Below are positions 38,621 to 51,400 of a stretch of DNA of 64,000 nt, piece after piece. Location of the stretch: contig CM059622.1 in the NCBI GenBank assembly GCA_030435675.1, forward strand, positions 4,712,001 through 4,776,000. Reading direction: 5' to 3'. The DNA is from Steinernema hermaphroditum (lineage: Eukaryota > Nematoda > Chromadorea > Rhabditida > Steinernematidae). The position numbers were made by a program, and so were the translations under genes. Under the pieces are notes generated by a model. That model worked only from the letters and a program-made list of their open reading frames with translations. It was not told where the DNA came from and made no database searches. Positions within the stretch are counted from its first letter, which is position 1. The number at the start of each line of letters is the position of its first letter.

Positions 38621-41600
38621 AAAACTTTCAATTCGAGACAGATAGGGCCCTTGCTCATACAAAGAGTTCTGCATCTGACCCTCCTGCTCCAAAGTACCAT
38701 AGCATTTTTATGATTGGATCTTGTAGAACTGCACGAGCCTGATCGAACGCGCCTATTCCCGTTGGGATTACTGTGGACTATCTTAGTTTCCTGCAAAACT
38801 TTCAATTCGAGACAGACAGGGCCCTTGCTCACACCAAGAGTTCTGCATCTGACCCTCCTGCTCCAAAGTACCATAGCATTTTTATGATTGGATCTTGTAG
38901 AACTGCACGAGCCTGATCGAACGCGCCTACTCCCGTTGGGTTTACTGTGGACTATCTTAGTTTCCTGCAAAACTTTCAATTCGAGACAGATAGGGCCCTT
39001 GCTCATACAAAGAGTTCTGCATCTGACCCTCCTGCTCCAAAGTACCATAGCATTTTTATGATTGGATCTTGTAGAACTGCACGAGCCTGATCGAACGCGC
39101 CTATTCCCGTTGGGTTTACTGTGGACTATCTTAGTTTCCTGCAAAACTTTCAATTCGAGACAGATAGGGCCTTGTTCATACAAAGAGTTCTGCATCTGAC
39201 CCTCCTGCTCCAAAGTACCATAGCATTTTTATGATTGGATCTTGTAGAACTGCACGAGCCTGATCGAACGCGCCTACTCTCGTTGGATTTACTGTGGACT
39301 ATCTTAGTTTCCTGCAAAACTTTCAATTCGAGACAGATAGGGCCCTTGTTCATACAAAGAGTTCTGCATCTGACCCTCCTGCTCCAAAGTACCATAGCAT
39401 TTTTATGATTGGATCTTGTAGAACTGCACGAGCCTGATCGAACGCGCCTATTCCCGTTGGGATTACTGTGGACTATCTTAGTTTCCTGCAAAACTTTCAA
39501 TTCGAGACAGATAGGGCCCTTGTTCATGCACCAAGAGTTCTGCATCTGACCCTCCTGCTCCAAAGTACCATAGCATTTTTATGATTGGATCTTGTAGAAC
39601 TGCACGAGCCTGATCGAACGCGCCTATTCCCGTTGGGATTACTGTGGACTATCTTAGTTTCCTGCAAAACTTTCAATTCGAGACAGATAGGGCCCTTGCT
39701 CACAGCAAGAGTTCTGCATCTGACCCTCCTGCTCCAAAGTACCATAGCATTTTTATGATTGGATCTTGTAGAACTGCACGAGCCTGATCGAACGCGCCTA
39801 TTCTCGTTGGGTTTACTGTGGACTATCTTAGTTTCCTGCAAAACTTTCAATTCGAGACAGATAGGGCCCTTGCTCACACAAAGAGTTCTGCATCTGACCC
39901 TCCTGCTCCAAAGTACCATAGCATTTTTATGATTGGATCTTGTAGAACTGCACGAGCCTGATCGAACGCGCCTACTCTCGTTGGATTTACTGTGGACTAT
40001 CTTAGTTTCCTGCAAAACTTTCAATTCGAGACAGATAGGGCCTTGTTCATGCAAAGAGTTCTGCATCTGACCCTCCTGCTCCAAAGTACCATAGCATTTT
40101 TATGATTGGATCTTGTAGAACTGCACGAGCCTGATCGAACGCGCCTATTCCCGTTGGGATTACTGTGGACTATCTTAGTTTCCTGCAAAACTTTCAATTC
40201 GAGACAGATAGGGCCCTTGCTCACACCAAGAGTTCTGCATCTGACCCTCCTGCTCCAAAGTACCATAGCATTTTTATGATTGGATCTTGTAGAACTGCAC
40301 GAGCCTGATCGAACGCGCCTATTCCCGTTGGGATTACTGTGGACTATCTTAGTTTCCTGCAAAACTTTCAATTCGAGACAGACAGGGCCCTTGCTCACAC
40401 CAAGAGTTCTGCATCTGACCCTCCTGCTCCAAAGTACCATAGCATTTTTATGATTGGATCTTGTAGAACTGCACGAGCCTGATCGAACGCGCCTACTCCC
40501 GTTGGGATTACTGTGGACTATCTTAGTTTCCTGCAAAACTTTCAATTCGAGACAGATAGGGCCCTTGTTCATGCAAAGAGTTCTGCATCTGACCCTCCTG
40601 CTCCAAAGTACCATAGCATTTTTATGATTGGATCTTGTAGAACTGCACGAGCCTGATCGAACGCGCCTACTCTCGTTGGATTTCCTGTGGACTATCTTAG
40701 TTTCCTGCAAAACTTTCAATTCGAGACAGATAGGGCCCTTGTTCATACAAAGAGTTCTGCATCTGACCCTCCTGCTCCAAAGTACCATAGCATTTTTATG
40801 ATTGGATCTTGTAGAACTGCACGAGCCTGATCGAACGCGCCTATTCCCGTTGGGATTACTGTGGACTATCTTAGTTTCCTGCAAAACTTTCAATTCGAGA
40901 CAGATAGGGCCCTTGTTCACACAAAGAGTTCTGCATCTGACCCTCCTGCTCCAAAGTACCATAGCATTTTTATGATTGGATCTTGTAGAACTGCACGAGC
41001 CTGATCGAACGCGCCTACTCTCGTTGGATTTACTGTGGACTATCTTAGTTTCCTGCAAAACTTTCAATTCGAGACAGCAGGGCCCTTGCTCACACCAAGA
41101 GCTCTGCATCTGACCCTCCTGCTCCAAAGTACCATAGCATTTTTATGATTGGATCTTGTAGAACTGCACGAGCCTGATCGAACGCGCCTACTCTCGTTGG
41201 ATTTCCTGTGGACTATCTTAGTTTCCTGCAAAACTTTCAATTCGAGACAGATAGGGCCCTTGTTCATGCAAAGAGTTCTGCATCTGACCCTCCTGCTCCA
41301 AAGTACCATAGCATTTTTATGATTGGATCTTGTAGAACTGCACGAGCCTGATCGAACGCGCCTACTCTCGTTGGGATTACTGTGGACTATCTTAGTTTCC
41401 TGCAAAACTTTCAATTCGAGACAGCAGGGCCCTTGCTCACACCAAGAGCTCTGCATCTGACCCTCCTGCTCCAAAGTACCATAGCATTTTTATGATTGGA
41501 TCTTGTAGAACTGCACGAGCCTGATCGAACGCGCCTACTCTCGTTGGATTTCCTGTGGACTATCTTAGTTTCCTGCAAAACTTTCAATTCGAGACAGATA

Positions 41601-42104
41601 GGGCCCTTGTTCATGCAAAGAGTTCTGCATCTGACCCTCCTGCTCCAAAGTACCATAGCATTTTTATGATTGGATCTTGTAGAACTGCACGAGCCTGATC
41701 GAACGCGCCTATTCCCGTTGGGTTTCCTGTGGACTATCTTAGTTTCCTGCAAAACTTTCAATTCGAGACAGATAGGGCCCTTGCTCACACCAAGAGTTCT
41801 GCATCTGACCCTCCTGCTCCAAAGTACCATAGCATTTTTATGATTGGATCTTGTAGAACTGCACGAGCCTGATCGAACGCGCCTACTCTCGTTGGATTTC
41901 CTGTGGACTATCTTAGTTTCCTGCAAAACTTTCAATTCGAGACAGATAGGGCCTTGTTCATACAAAGAGTTCTGCATCTGACCCTCCTGCTCCAAAGTAC
42001 CATAGCATTTTTATGATTGGATCTTGTAGAACTGCACGAGCCTGATCGAACGCGCCTACTCTCGTTGGGTTTCCTGTGGACTATCTTAGTTTCCTGCAAA
42101 ACTT

Positions 42105-43490
42105 TCAATTCGAGACAGCAGGGCCCTTGCTCACACCAAGAGCTCTGCATCTGACCCTCCTGCTCCAAAGTACCATAGCATTTTTATGATTGGATCTTGT
42201 AGAACTGCACGAGCCTGATCGAACGCGCCTACTCTCGTTGGATTTCCTGTGGACTATCTTAGTTTCCTGCAAAACTTTCAATTCGAGACAGATAGGGCCT
42301 TGTTCATACAAAGAGTTCTGCATCTGACCCTCCTGCTCCAAAGTACCATAGCATTTTTATGATTGGATCTTGTAGAACTGCACGAGCCTGATCGAACGCG
42401 CCTACTCTCGTTGGATTTCCTGTGGACTATCTTAGTTTCCTGCAAAACTTTCAATTCGAGACAGCAGGGCCCTTGCTCACACCAAGAGCTCTGCATCTGA
42501 CCCTCCTGCTCCAAAGTACCATAGCATTTTTATGATTGGATCTTGTAGAACTGCACGAGCCTGATCGAACGCGCCTATTCCCGTTGGGATTACTGTGGAC
42601 TATCTTAGTTTCCTGCAAAACTTTCAATTCGAGACAGATAGGGCCCTTGTTCATGCAAAGAGTTCTGCATCTGACCCTCCTGCTCCAAAGTACCATAGCA
42701 TTTTTATGATTGGATCTTGTAGAACTGCACGAGCCTGATCGAACGCGCCTATTCCCGTTGGGATTACTGTGGACTATCTTAGTTTCCTGCAAAACTTTCA
42801 ATTCGAGACAGCAGGGCCCTTGCTCACACCAAGAGCTCTGCATCTGACCCTCCTGCTCCAAAGTACCATAGCATTTTTATGATTGGATCTTGTAGAACTG
42901 CACGAGCCTGATCGAACGCGCCTACTCTCGTTGGATTTCCTGTGGACTATCTTAGTTTCCTGCAAAACTTTCAATTCGAGACAGATAGGGCCTTGTTCAT
43001 ACAAAGAGTTCTGCATCTGACCCTCCTGCTCCAAAGTACCATAGCATTTTTATGATTGGATCTTGTAGAACTGCACGAGCCTGATCGAACGCGCCTACTC
43101 TCGTTGGATTTCCTGTGGACTATCTTAGTTTCCTGCAAAACTTTCAATTCGAGACAGCAGGGCCCTTGCTCACACCAAGAGCTCTGCATCTGACCCTCCT
43201 GCTCCAAAGTACCATAGCATTTTTATGATTGGATCTTGTAGAACTGCACGAGCCTGATCGAACGCGCCTATTCCCGTTGGGATTACTGTGGACTATCTTA
43301 GTTTCCTGCAAAACTTTCAATTCGAGACAGATAGGGCCCTTGTTCATGCAAAGAGTTCTGCATCTGACCCTCCTGCTCCAAAGTACCATAGCATTTTTAT
43401 GATTGGATCTTGTAGAACTGCACGAGCCTGATCGAACGCGCCTATTCCCGTTGGGATTACTGTGGACTATCTTAGTTTCCTGCAAAACTT
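42105..43490 (-). repeat. Tandem duplication of a 693-bp four-monomer unit
   Basis: Positions 42105-42797 and 42798-43490 carry the same succession of four monomer variants: gacagcagggccc with ggatttcc, gatagggcc with ggatttcc, gacagcagggccc with attcccgttgggattac, and gatagggccc/catgcaaag with attcccgttgggattac. I see no difference between the two copies by eye. Identity over 693 bp in a repeat whose neighbouring monomers differ at several sites points to a recent unequal exchange or segmental duplication (or an assembly duplication). Confidence 0.8.
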
Positions 43491-46400
43491 TCAATTCGAG
43501 ACAGCAGGGCCCTTGCTCACACCAAGAGCTCTGCATCTGACCCTCCTGCTCCAAAGTACCATATCATTTTTATGATTGGATCTTGTAGAACTGCACGAGC
43601 CTGATCGAACGCGCCTATTCCCGTTGGGATTACTGTGGACTATCTTAGTTTCCTGCACACCTTTCAATTCGAGACAGCAGGGCCCTTGCTTACACCAAGA
43701 GCTCTGCATCTGACCCTCCTGCTCCAAAGTACCATATCATTTTTATGATTCCATCTTGTAGAACTGCACGAGCCTGATCGAACGCGCCTATTCCCGTTGG
43801 GATTACTGTGGACTATCTTAGTTTCCTGCAAAACTTTCAATTCGAGACAGATAGGGCCTTGTTCATGCAAAGAGTTCTGCATCTGACCCTCCTGCTCCAA
43901 AGTACCATTGCATTTTTATGATTGGATCTTGCAGAACTGCACGAGCCTGATCGAACGCGCCTACTCTCGTTGGATTTCCTGCGGACTATCTTAGTTTCCT
44001 GCAAAACTTTCAATTCGAGACAGATAGGGCCTTGTTCATGCAAAGAGTTCTGCATCTGACCCTCCTCCTCCAAAGTACCATAGCATTTTTATGATTGGAT
44101 CTTGTAGAACTGCACGAGCCTGATCGAACGCGCCTATTCCCTTTGGGATTACTGTGGACTATCTTAGTTTCCTGCAAAACTTTCAATTCGAGACAGCAGG
44201 GCCCTTGCTCACACCAAGAGTTCTGCATCTGACCCTCCTGCTCCAAAGTACCATAGCATTTTTATGATTGGATCTTGTAGAACTGCACGAGCCTAATCGA
44301 ACGCGCCTATTCCCGTTGGGATTACTGTGGACTATCTTAGTTTCCTGCAAAACTTTCAATTCGAGACAGCAGGGCCCTTGCTCACACCAAGAGCTCTGCA
44401 TCTGACCCTCCTGCTCCAAAGTACCATAGCATTTTTATGATTGGATCTTGTAGAACTGCACGAGCCTGATCGAACGCGCCTACTCTCGTTGGATTTCCTG
44501 TGGACTATCTTAGTTTCCTGCAAAACTTTCAATTCGAGACAGCAGGGCCCTTGCTCACACCAAAGAGCTCTGCATCTGACCCTCCTGCTCCAAAGTACCA
44601 TAGCATTTTTATGATTGGATCTTGTAGAACTGCACGAGCCTGATCGAACGCGCCTACTCTCGTTGGATTTCCTGTGGACTATCTTAGTTTCCTGCAAAAC
44701 TTTCAATTCGAGACAGATAGGGCCCTTGTTCACACCAAGAGTTCTGCATCTGACCCTCCTGCTCCAAAGTACCATAGCATTTTTATGATTGGATCTTGTA
44801 GAACTGCACGAGCCTGATCGAACGCGCCTACTCTCGTTGGATTTCCTGTGGACTATCTTAGTTTCCTGCAAAACTTTCAATTCGAGACAGCAGGGCCCTT
44901 GCTCACACCAAGAGTTCTGCATCTGACCCTCCTGCTCCAAAGTACCATAGCATTTTTATGATTGGATCTTGTAGAACTGCACGAGCCTGATCGAACGCGC
45001 CTACTCTCGTTGGATTTCCTGTGGACTATCTTAGTTTCCTGCAAAACTTTCAATTCGAGACAGATAGGGCCCTTGTTCATACCAAAGAGTTCTGCATCTG
45101 ACCCTCCTGCTCCAAAGTACCATAGCATTTTTATGATTGGATCTTGTAGAACTGCACGAGCCTGATCGAACGCGCCTACTCTCGTTGGATTTCCTGTGGA
45201 CTATCTTAGTTTCCTGCAAAACTTTCAATTCGAGACAGATAGGGCCCTTGTTCATACAAAGAGTTCTGCATCTGACCCTCCTGCTCCAAAGTACCATAGC
45301 ATTTTTATGATTGGATCTTGTAGAACTGCACGAGCCTGATCGAACGCGCCTACTCTCGTTGGATTTCCTGTGGACTATCTTAGTTTCCTGCAAAACTTTC
45401 AATTCGAGACAGATAGGGCCCTTGCTCATACAAAGAGTTCTGCATCTGACCCTCCTGCTCCAAAGTACCATAGCATTTTTATGATTGGATCTTGTAGAAC
45501 TGCACGAGCCTGATCGAACGCGCCTACTCTCGTTGGATTTCCTGTGGACTATCTTAGTTTCCTGCAAAACTTTCAATTCGAGACAGATAGGGCCCTTGTT
45601 CATACAAAGAGTTCTGCATCTGACCCTCCTGCTCCAAAGTACCATAGCATTTTTATGATTGGATCTTGTAGAACTGCACGAGCCTGATCGAACGCGCCTA
45701 CTCTCGTTGGATTTCCTGTGGACTATCTTAGTTTCCTGCAAAACTTTCAATTCGAGACAGTAGGGCCCTTGCTCACACCAAAGAGCTCTGCATCTGACCC
45801 TCCTGCTCCAAAGTACCATAGCATTTTTATGATTGGATCTTGTAGAACTGCACGAGCCTGATCGAACGCGCCTACTCCCGTTGGATTTACTGTGGACTAT
45901 CTTAGTTTCCTGCAAAACTTTCAATTCGAGACAGATAGGGCCCTTGTTCATACAAAGAGTTCTGCATCTGACCCTCCTGCTCCAAAGTACCATAGCATTT
46001 TTATGATTGGATCTTGTAGAACTGCACGAGCCTGATCGAACGCGCCTACTCTCGTTGGATTTACTGTGGACTATCTTAGTTTCCTGCAAAACTTTCAATT
46101 CGAGACAGATAGGGCCCTTGTTCACACCAAAGAGTTCTGCATCTGACCCTCCTGCTCCAAAGTACCATAGCATTTTTATGATTGGATCTTGTAGAACTGC
46201 ACGAGCCTGATCGAACGCGCCTACTCTCGTTGGATTTCCTGTGGACTATCTTAGTTTCCTGCAAAACTTTCAATTCGAGACAGATAGGGCCCTTGTTCAT
46301 ACAAAGAGTTCTGCATCTGACCCCTCCTGCTCCAAAGTACCATAGCATTTTTATGATTGGATCTTGTAGAACTGCACGAGCCTGATCGAACGCGCCTACT

Positions 46401-46774
46401 CTCGTTGGATTTACTGTGGACTATCTTAGTTTCCTGCAAAACTTTCAATTCGAGACAGATAGGGCCCTTGTTCATACAAAGAGTTCTGCATCTGACCCTC
46501 CTGCTCCAAAGTACCATAGCATTTTTATGATTGGATCTTGTAGAACTGCACGAGCCTGATCGAACGCGCCTACTCTCGTTGGATTTACTGTGGACTATCT
46601 TAGTTTCCTGCAAAACTTTCAATTCGAGACAGATAGGGCCCTTGTTCATACAAAGAGTTCTGCATCTGACCCCTCCTGCTCCAAAGTACCATAGCATTTT
46701 TATGATTGGATCTTGTAGAACTGCACGAGCCTGATCGAACGCGCCTACTCTCGTTGGATTTACTGTGGACTATC

Positions 46775-48439
46775 TTAGTTTCCTGCAAAACTTTCAATTC
46801 GAGACAGATAGGGCCCTTGTTCATACCAAAGAGTTCTGCATCTGACCCTCCTGCTCCAAAGTACCATAGCATTTTTATGATTGGATCTTGTAGAACTGCA
46901 CGAGCCTGATCGAACGCGCCTACTCTCGTTGGATTTACTGTGGACTATCTTAGTTTCCTGCAAAACTTTCAATTCGAGACAGATAGGGCCCTTGTTCATA
47001 CAAAGAGTTCTGCATCTGACCCTCCTGCTCCAAAGTACCATAGCATTTTTATGATTGGATCTTGTAGAACTGCACGAGCCTGATCGAACGCGCCTACTCT
47101 CGTTGGATTTCCTGTGGACTATCTTAGTTTCCTGCAAAACTTTCAATTCGAGACAGATAGGGCCCTTGTTCATACAAAGAGTTCTGCATCTGACCCTCCT
47201 GCTCCAAAGTACCATAGCATTTTTATGATTGGATCTTGTAGAACTGCACGAGCCTGATCGAACGCGCCTACTCTCGTTGGATTTCCTGTGGACTATCTTA
47301 GTTTCCTGCAAAACTTTCAATTCGAGACAGATAGGGCCCTTGTTCATACAAAGAGTTCTGCATCTGACCCTCCTGCTCCAAAGTACCATAGCATTTTTAT
47401 GATTGGATCTTGTAGAACTGCACGAGCCTGATCGAACGCGCCTACTCTCGTTGGATTTACTGTGGACTATCTTAGTTTCCTGCAAAACTTTCAATTCGAG
47501 ACAGATAGGGCCCTTGTTCATACAAAGAGTTCTGCATCTGACCCTCCTGCTCCAAAGTACCATAGCATTTTTATGATTGGATCTTGTAGAACTGCACGAG
47601 CCTGATCGAACGCGCCTACTCTCGTTGGATTTCCTGTGGACTATCTTAGTTTCCTGCAAAACTTTCAATTCGAGACAGATAGGGCCCTTGTTCATACAAA
47701 GAGTTCTGCATCTGACCCTCCTGCTCCAAAGTACCATAGCATTTTTATGATTGGATCTTGTAGAACTGCACGAGCCTGATCGAACGCGCCTACTCTCGTT
47801 GGATTTACTGTGGACTATCTTAGTTTCCTGCAAAACTTTCAATTCGAGACAGATAGGGCCCTTGTTCATACAAAGAGTTCTGCATCTGACCCTCCTGCTC
47901 CAAAGTACCATAGCATTTTTATGATTGGATCTTGTAGAACTGCACGAGCCTGATCGAACGCGCCTACTCTCGTTGGATTTACTGTGGACTATCTTAGTTT
48001 CCTGCAAAACTTTCAATTCGAGACAGATAGGGCCCTTGTTCATACAAAGAGTTCTGCATCTGACCCTCCTGCTCCAAAGTACCATAGCATTTTTATGATT
48101 GGATCTTGTAGAACTGCACGAGCCTGATCGAACGCGCCTACTCTCGTTGGATTTACTGTGGACTATCTTAGTTTCCTGCAAAACTTTCAATTCGAGACAG
48201 ATAGGGCCCTTGTTCATACAAAGAGTTCTGCATCTGACCCTCCTGCTCCAAAGTACCATAGCATTTTTATGATTGGATCTTGTAGAACTGCACGAGCCTG
48301 ATCGAACGCGCCTACTCTCGTTGGATTTACTGTGGACTATCTTAGTTTCCTGCAAAACTTTCAATTCGAGACAGATAGGGCCCTTGTTCATACAAAGAGT
48401 TCTGCATCTGACCCCTCCTGCTCCAAAGTACCATAGCAT
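46775..48439 (-). repeat. Run of 174-bp monomers giving an accidental 554-codon open frame
   Basis: About nine consecutive monomers are all 174 bp because each has gggccc rather than gggcc. As 174 is 58 codons, the minus-strand frame stays in register and contains no stop for 554 codons. The predicted product is a 58-residue unit repeated. It has no signal peptide, membrane segment or recognised domain, and the same frame is broken wherever a 173-bp monomer occurs. I treat it as satellite, not a gene. Shorter examples of the same effect are at 25438-26544, 40021-41127, 45031-46173 and 34230-35213. Confidence 0.85.
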
Positions 48440-51400
48440 TTTTATGATTGGATCTTGTAGAACTGCACGAGCCTGATCGAACGCGCCTACTCTCGTTGGA
48501 TTTCCTGTGGACTATCTTAGTTTCCTGCAAAACTTTCAATTCGAGACAGATAGGGCCCTTGTTCATACAAAGAGTTCTGCATCTGACCCTCCTGCTCCAA
48601 AGTACCATAGCATTTTTATGATTGGATCTTGTAGAACTGCACGAGCCTGATCGAACGCGCCTACTCTCGTTGGATTTCCTGTGGACTATCTTAGTTTCCT
48701 GCAAAACTTTCAATTCGAGACAGATAGGGCCCTTGTTCATACAAAGAGTTCTGCATCTGACCCTCCTGCTCCAAAGTACCATAGCATTTTTATGATTGGA
48801 TCTTGTAGAACTGCACGAGCCTGATCGAACGCGCCTAATCCCGTTGGGTTTACTGTGGACTATCTTAGTTTCCTGCAAAACTTTCAATTCGAGACAGACA
48901 GGGCCCTTGCTCACACCAAGAGTTCTGCATCTGACCCTCCTGCTCCAAAGTACCATAGCATTTTTATGATTGGATCTTGTAGAACTGCACGAGCCTGATC
49001 GAACGCGCCTATTCCCGTTGGGTTTACTGTGGACTATCTTAGTTTCCTGCAAAACTTTCAATTCGAGACAGATAGGGCCCTTGTTCATACAAAGAGTTCT
49101 GCATCTGACCCTCCTGCTCCAAAGTACCATAGCATTTTTATGATTGGATCTTGTAGAACTGCACGAGCCTGATCGAACGCGCCTACTCTCGTTGGATTTA
49201 CTGTGGACTATCTTAGTTTCCTGCAAAACTTTCAATTCGAGACAGATAGGGCCTTGTTCATACAAAGAGTTCTGCATCTGACCCTCCTGCTCCAAAGTAC
49301 CATAGCATTTTTATGATTGGATCTTGTAGAACTGCACGAGCCTGATCGAACGCGCCTATTCCCGTTGGGTTTACTGTGGACTATCTTAGTTTCCTGCAAA
49401 ACTTTCAATTCGAGACAGATAGGGCCCTTGCTCATACAAAGAGTTCTGCATCTGACCCTCCTGCTCCAAAGTACCATAGCATTTTTATGATTGGATCTTG
49501 TAGAACTGCACGAGCCTGATCGAACGCGCCTATTCCCGTTGGGTTTACTGTGGACTATCTTAGTTTCCTGCAAAACTTTCAATTCGAGACAGATAGGGCC
49601 CTTGTTCATACAAAGAGTTCTGCATCTGACCCTCCTGCTCCAAAGTACCATAGCATTTTTATGATTGGATCTTGTAGAACTGCACGAGCCTGATCGAACG
49701 CGCCTACTCTCGTTGGATTTACTGTGGACTATCTTAGTTTCCTGCAAAACTTTCAATTCGAGACAGATAGGGCCTTGTTCATACAAAGAGTTCTGCATCT
49801 GACCCCTCCTGCTCCAAAGTACCATAGCATTTTTATGATTGGATCTTGTAGAACTGCACGAGCCTGATCGAACGCGCCTACTCTCGTTGGATTTCCTGTG
49901 GACTATCTTAGTTTCCTGCAAAACTTTCAATTCGAGACAGATAGGGCCTTGTTCATACAAAGAGTTCTGCATCTGACCCTCCTGCTCCAAAGTACCATAG
50001 CATTTTTATGATTGGATCTTGTAGAACTGCACGAGCCTGATCGAACGCGCCTACTCTCGTTGGATTTCCTGTGGACTATCTTAGTTTCCTGCAAAACTTT
50101 CAATTCGAGACAGATAGGGCCTTGTTCATACAAAGAGTTCTGCATCTGACCCTCCTGCTCCAAAGTACCATAGCATTTTTATGATTGGATCTTGTAGAAC
50201 TGCACGAGCCTGATCGAACGCGCCTACTCCCGTTGGGTTTACTGTGGACTATCTTAGTTTCCTGCAAAACTTTCAATTCGAGACAGATAGGGCCCTTGTT
50301 CATACAAAGAGTTCTGCATCTGACCCTCCTGCTCCAAAGTACCATAGCATTTTTATGATTGGATCTTGTAGAACTGCACGAGCCTGATCGAACGCGCCTA
50401 CTCTCGTTGGATTTCCTGTGGACTATCTTAGTTTCCTGCAAAACTTTCAATTCGAGACAGATAGGGCCCTTGTTCATACAAAGAGTTCTGCATCTGACCC
50501 TCCTGCTCCAAAGTACCATAGCATTTTTATGATTGGATCTTGTAGAACTGCACGAGCCTGATCGAACGCGCCTACTCTCGTTGGATTTACTGTGGACTAT
50601 CTTAGTTTCCTGCAAAACTTTCAATTCGAGACAGATAGGGCCTTGTTCATACAAAGAGTTCTGCATCTGACCCTCCTGCTCCAAAGTACCATAGCATTTT
50701 TATGATTGGATCTTGTAGAACTGCACGAGCCTGATCGAACGCGCCTACTCTCGTTGGATTTCCTGTGGACTATCTTAGTTTCCTGCAAAACTTTCAATTC
50801 GAGACAGATAGGGCCTTGTTCATACAAAGAGTTCTGCATCTGACCCTCCTGCTCCAAAGTACCATAGCATTTTTATGATTGGATCTTGTAGAACTGCACG
50901 AGCCTGATCGAACGCGCCTACTCTCGTTGGATTTACTGTGGACTATCTTAGTTTCCTGCAAAACTTTCAATTCGAGACAGATAGGGCCCTTGTTCATACA
51001 AAGAGTTCTGCATCTGACCCTCCTGCTCCAAAGTACCATAGCATTTTTATGATTGGATCTTGTAGAACTGCACGAGCCTGATCGAACGCGCCTACTCTCG
51101 TTGGATTTACTGTGGACTATCTTAGTTTCCTGCAAAACTTTCAATTCGAGACAGATAGGGCCCTTGTTCATACAAAGAGTTCTGCATCTGACCCTCCTGC
51201 TCCAAAGTACCATAGCATTTTTATGATTGGATCTTGTAGAACTGCACGAGCCTGATCGAACGCGCCTACTCTCGTTGGATTTACTGTGGACTATCTTAGT
51301 TTCCTGCAAAACTTTCAATTCGAGACAGATAGGGCCTTGTTCATACAAAGAGTTCTGCATCTGACCCTCCTGCTCCAAAGTACCATAGCATTTTTATGAT

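Noticed and set aside
46775..48439. Large tandem-repeat structural protein of 554 residues
   Set aside because: The open frame depends on every monomer being 174 bp, is lost in neighbouring stretches, and the repeat unit is identical to the non-coding satellite elsewhere.
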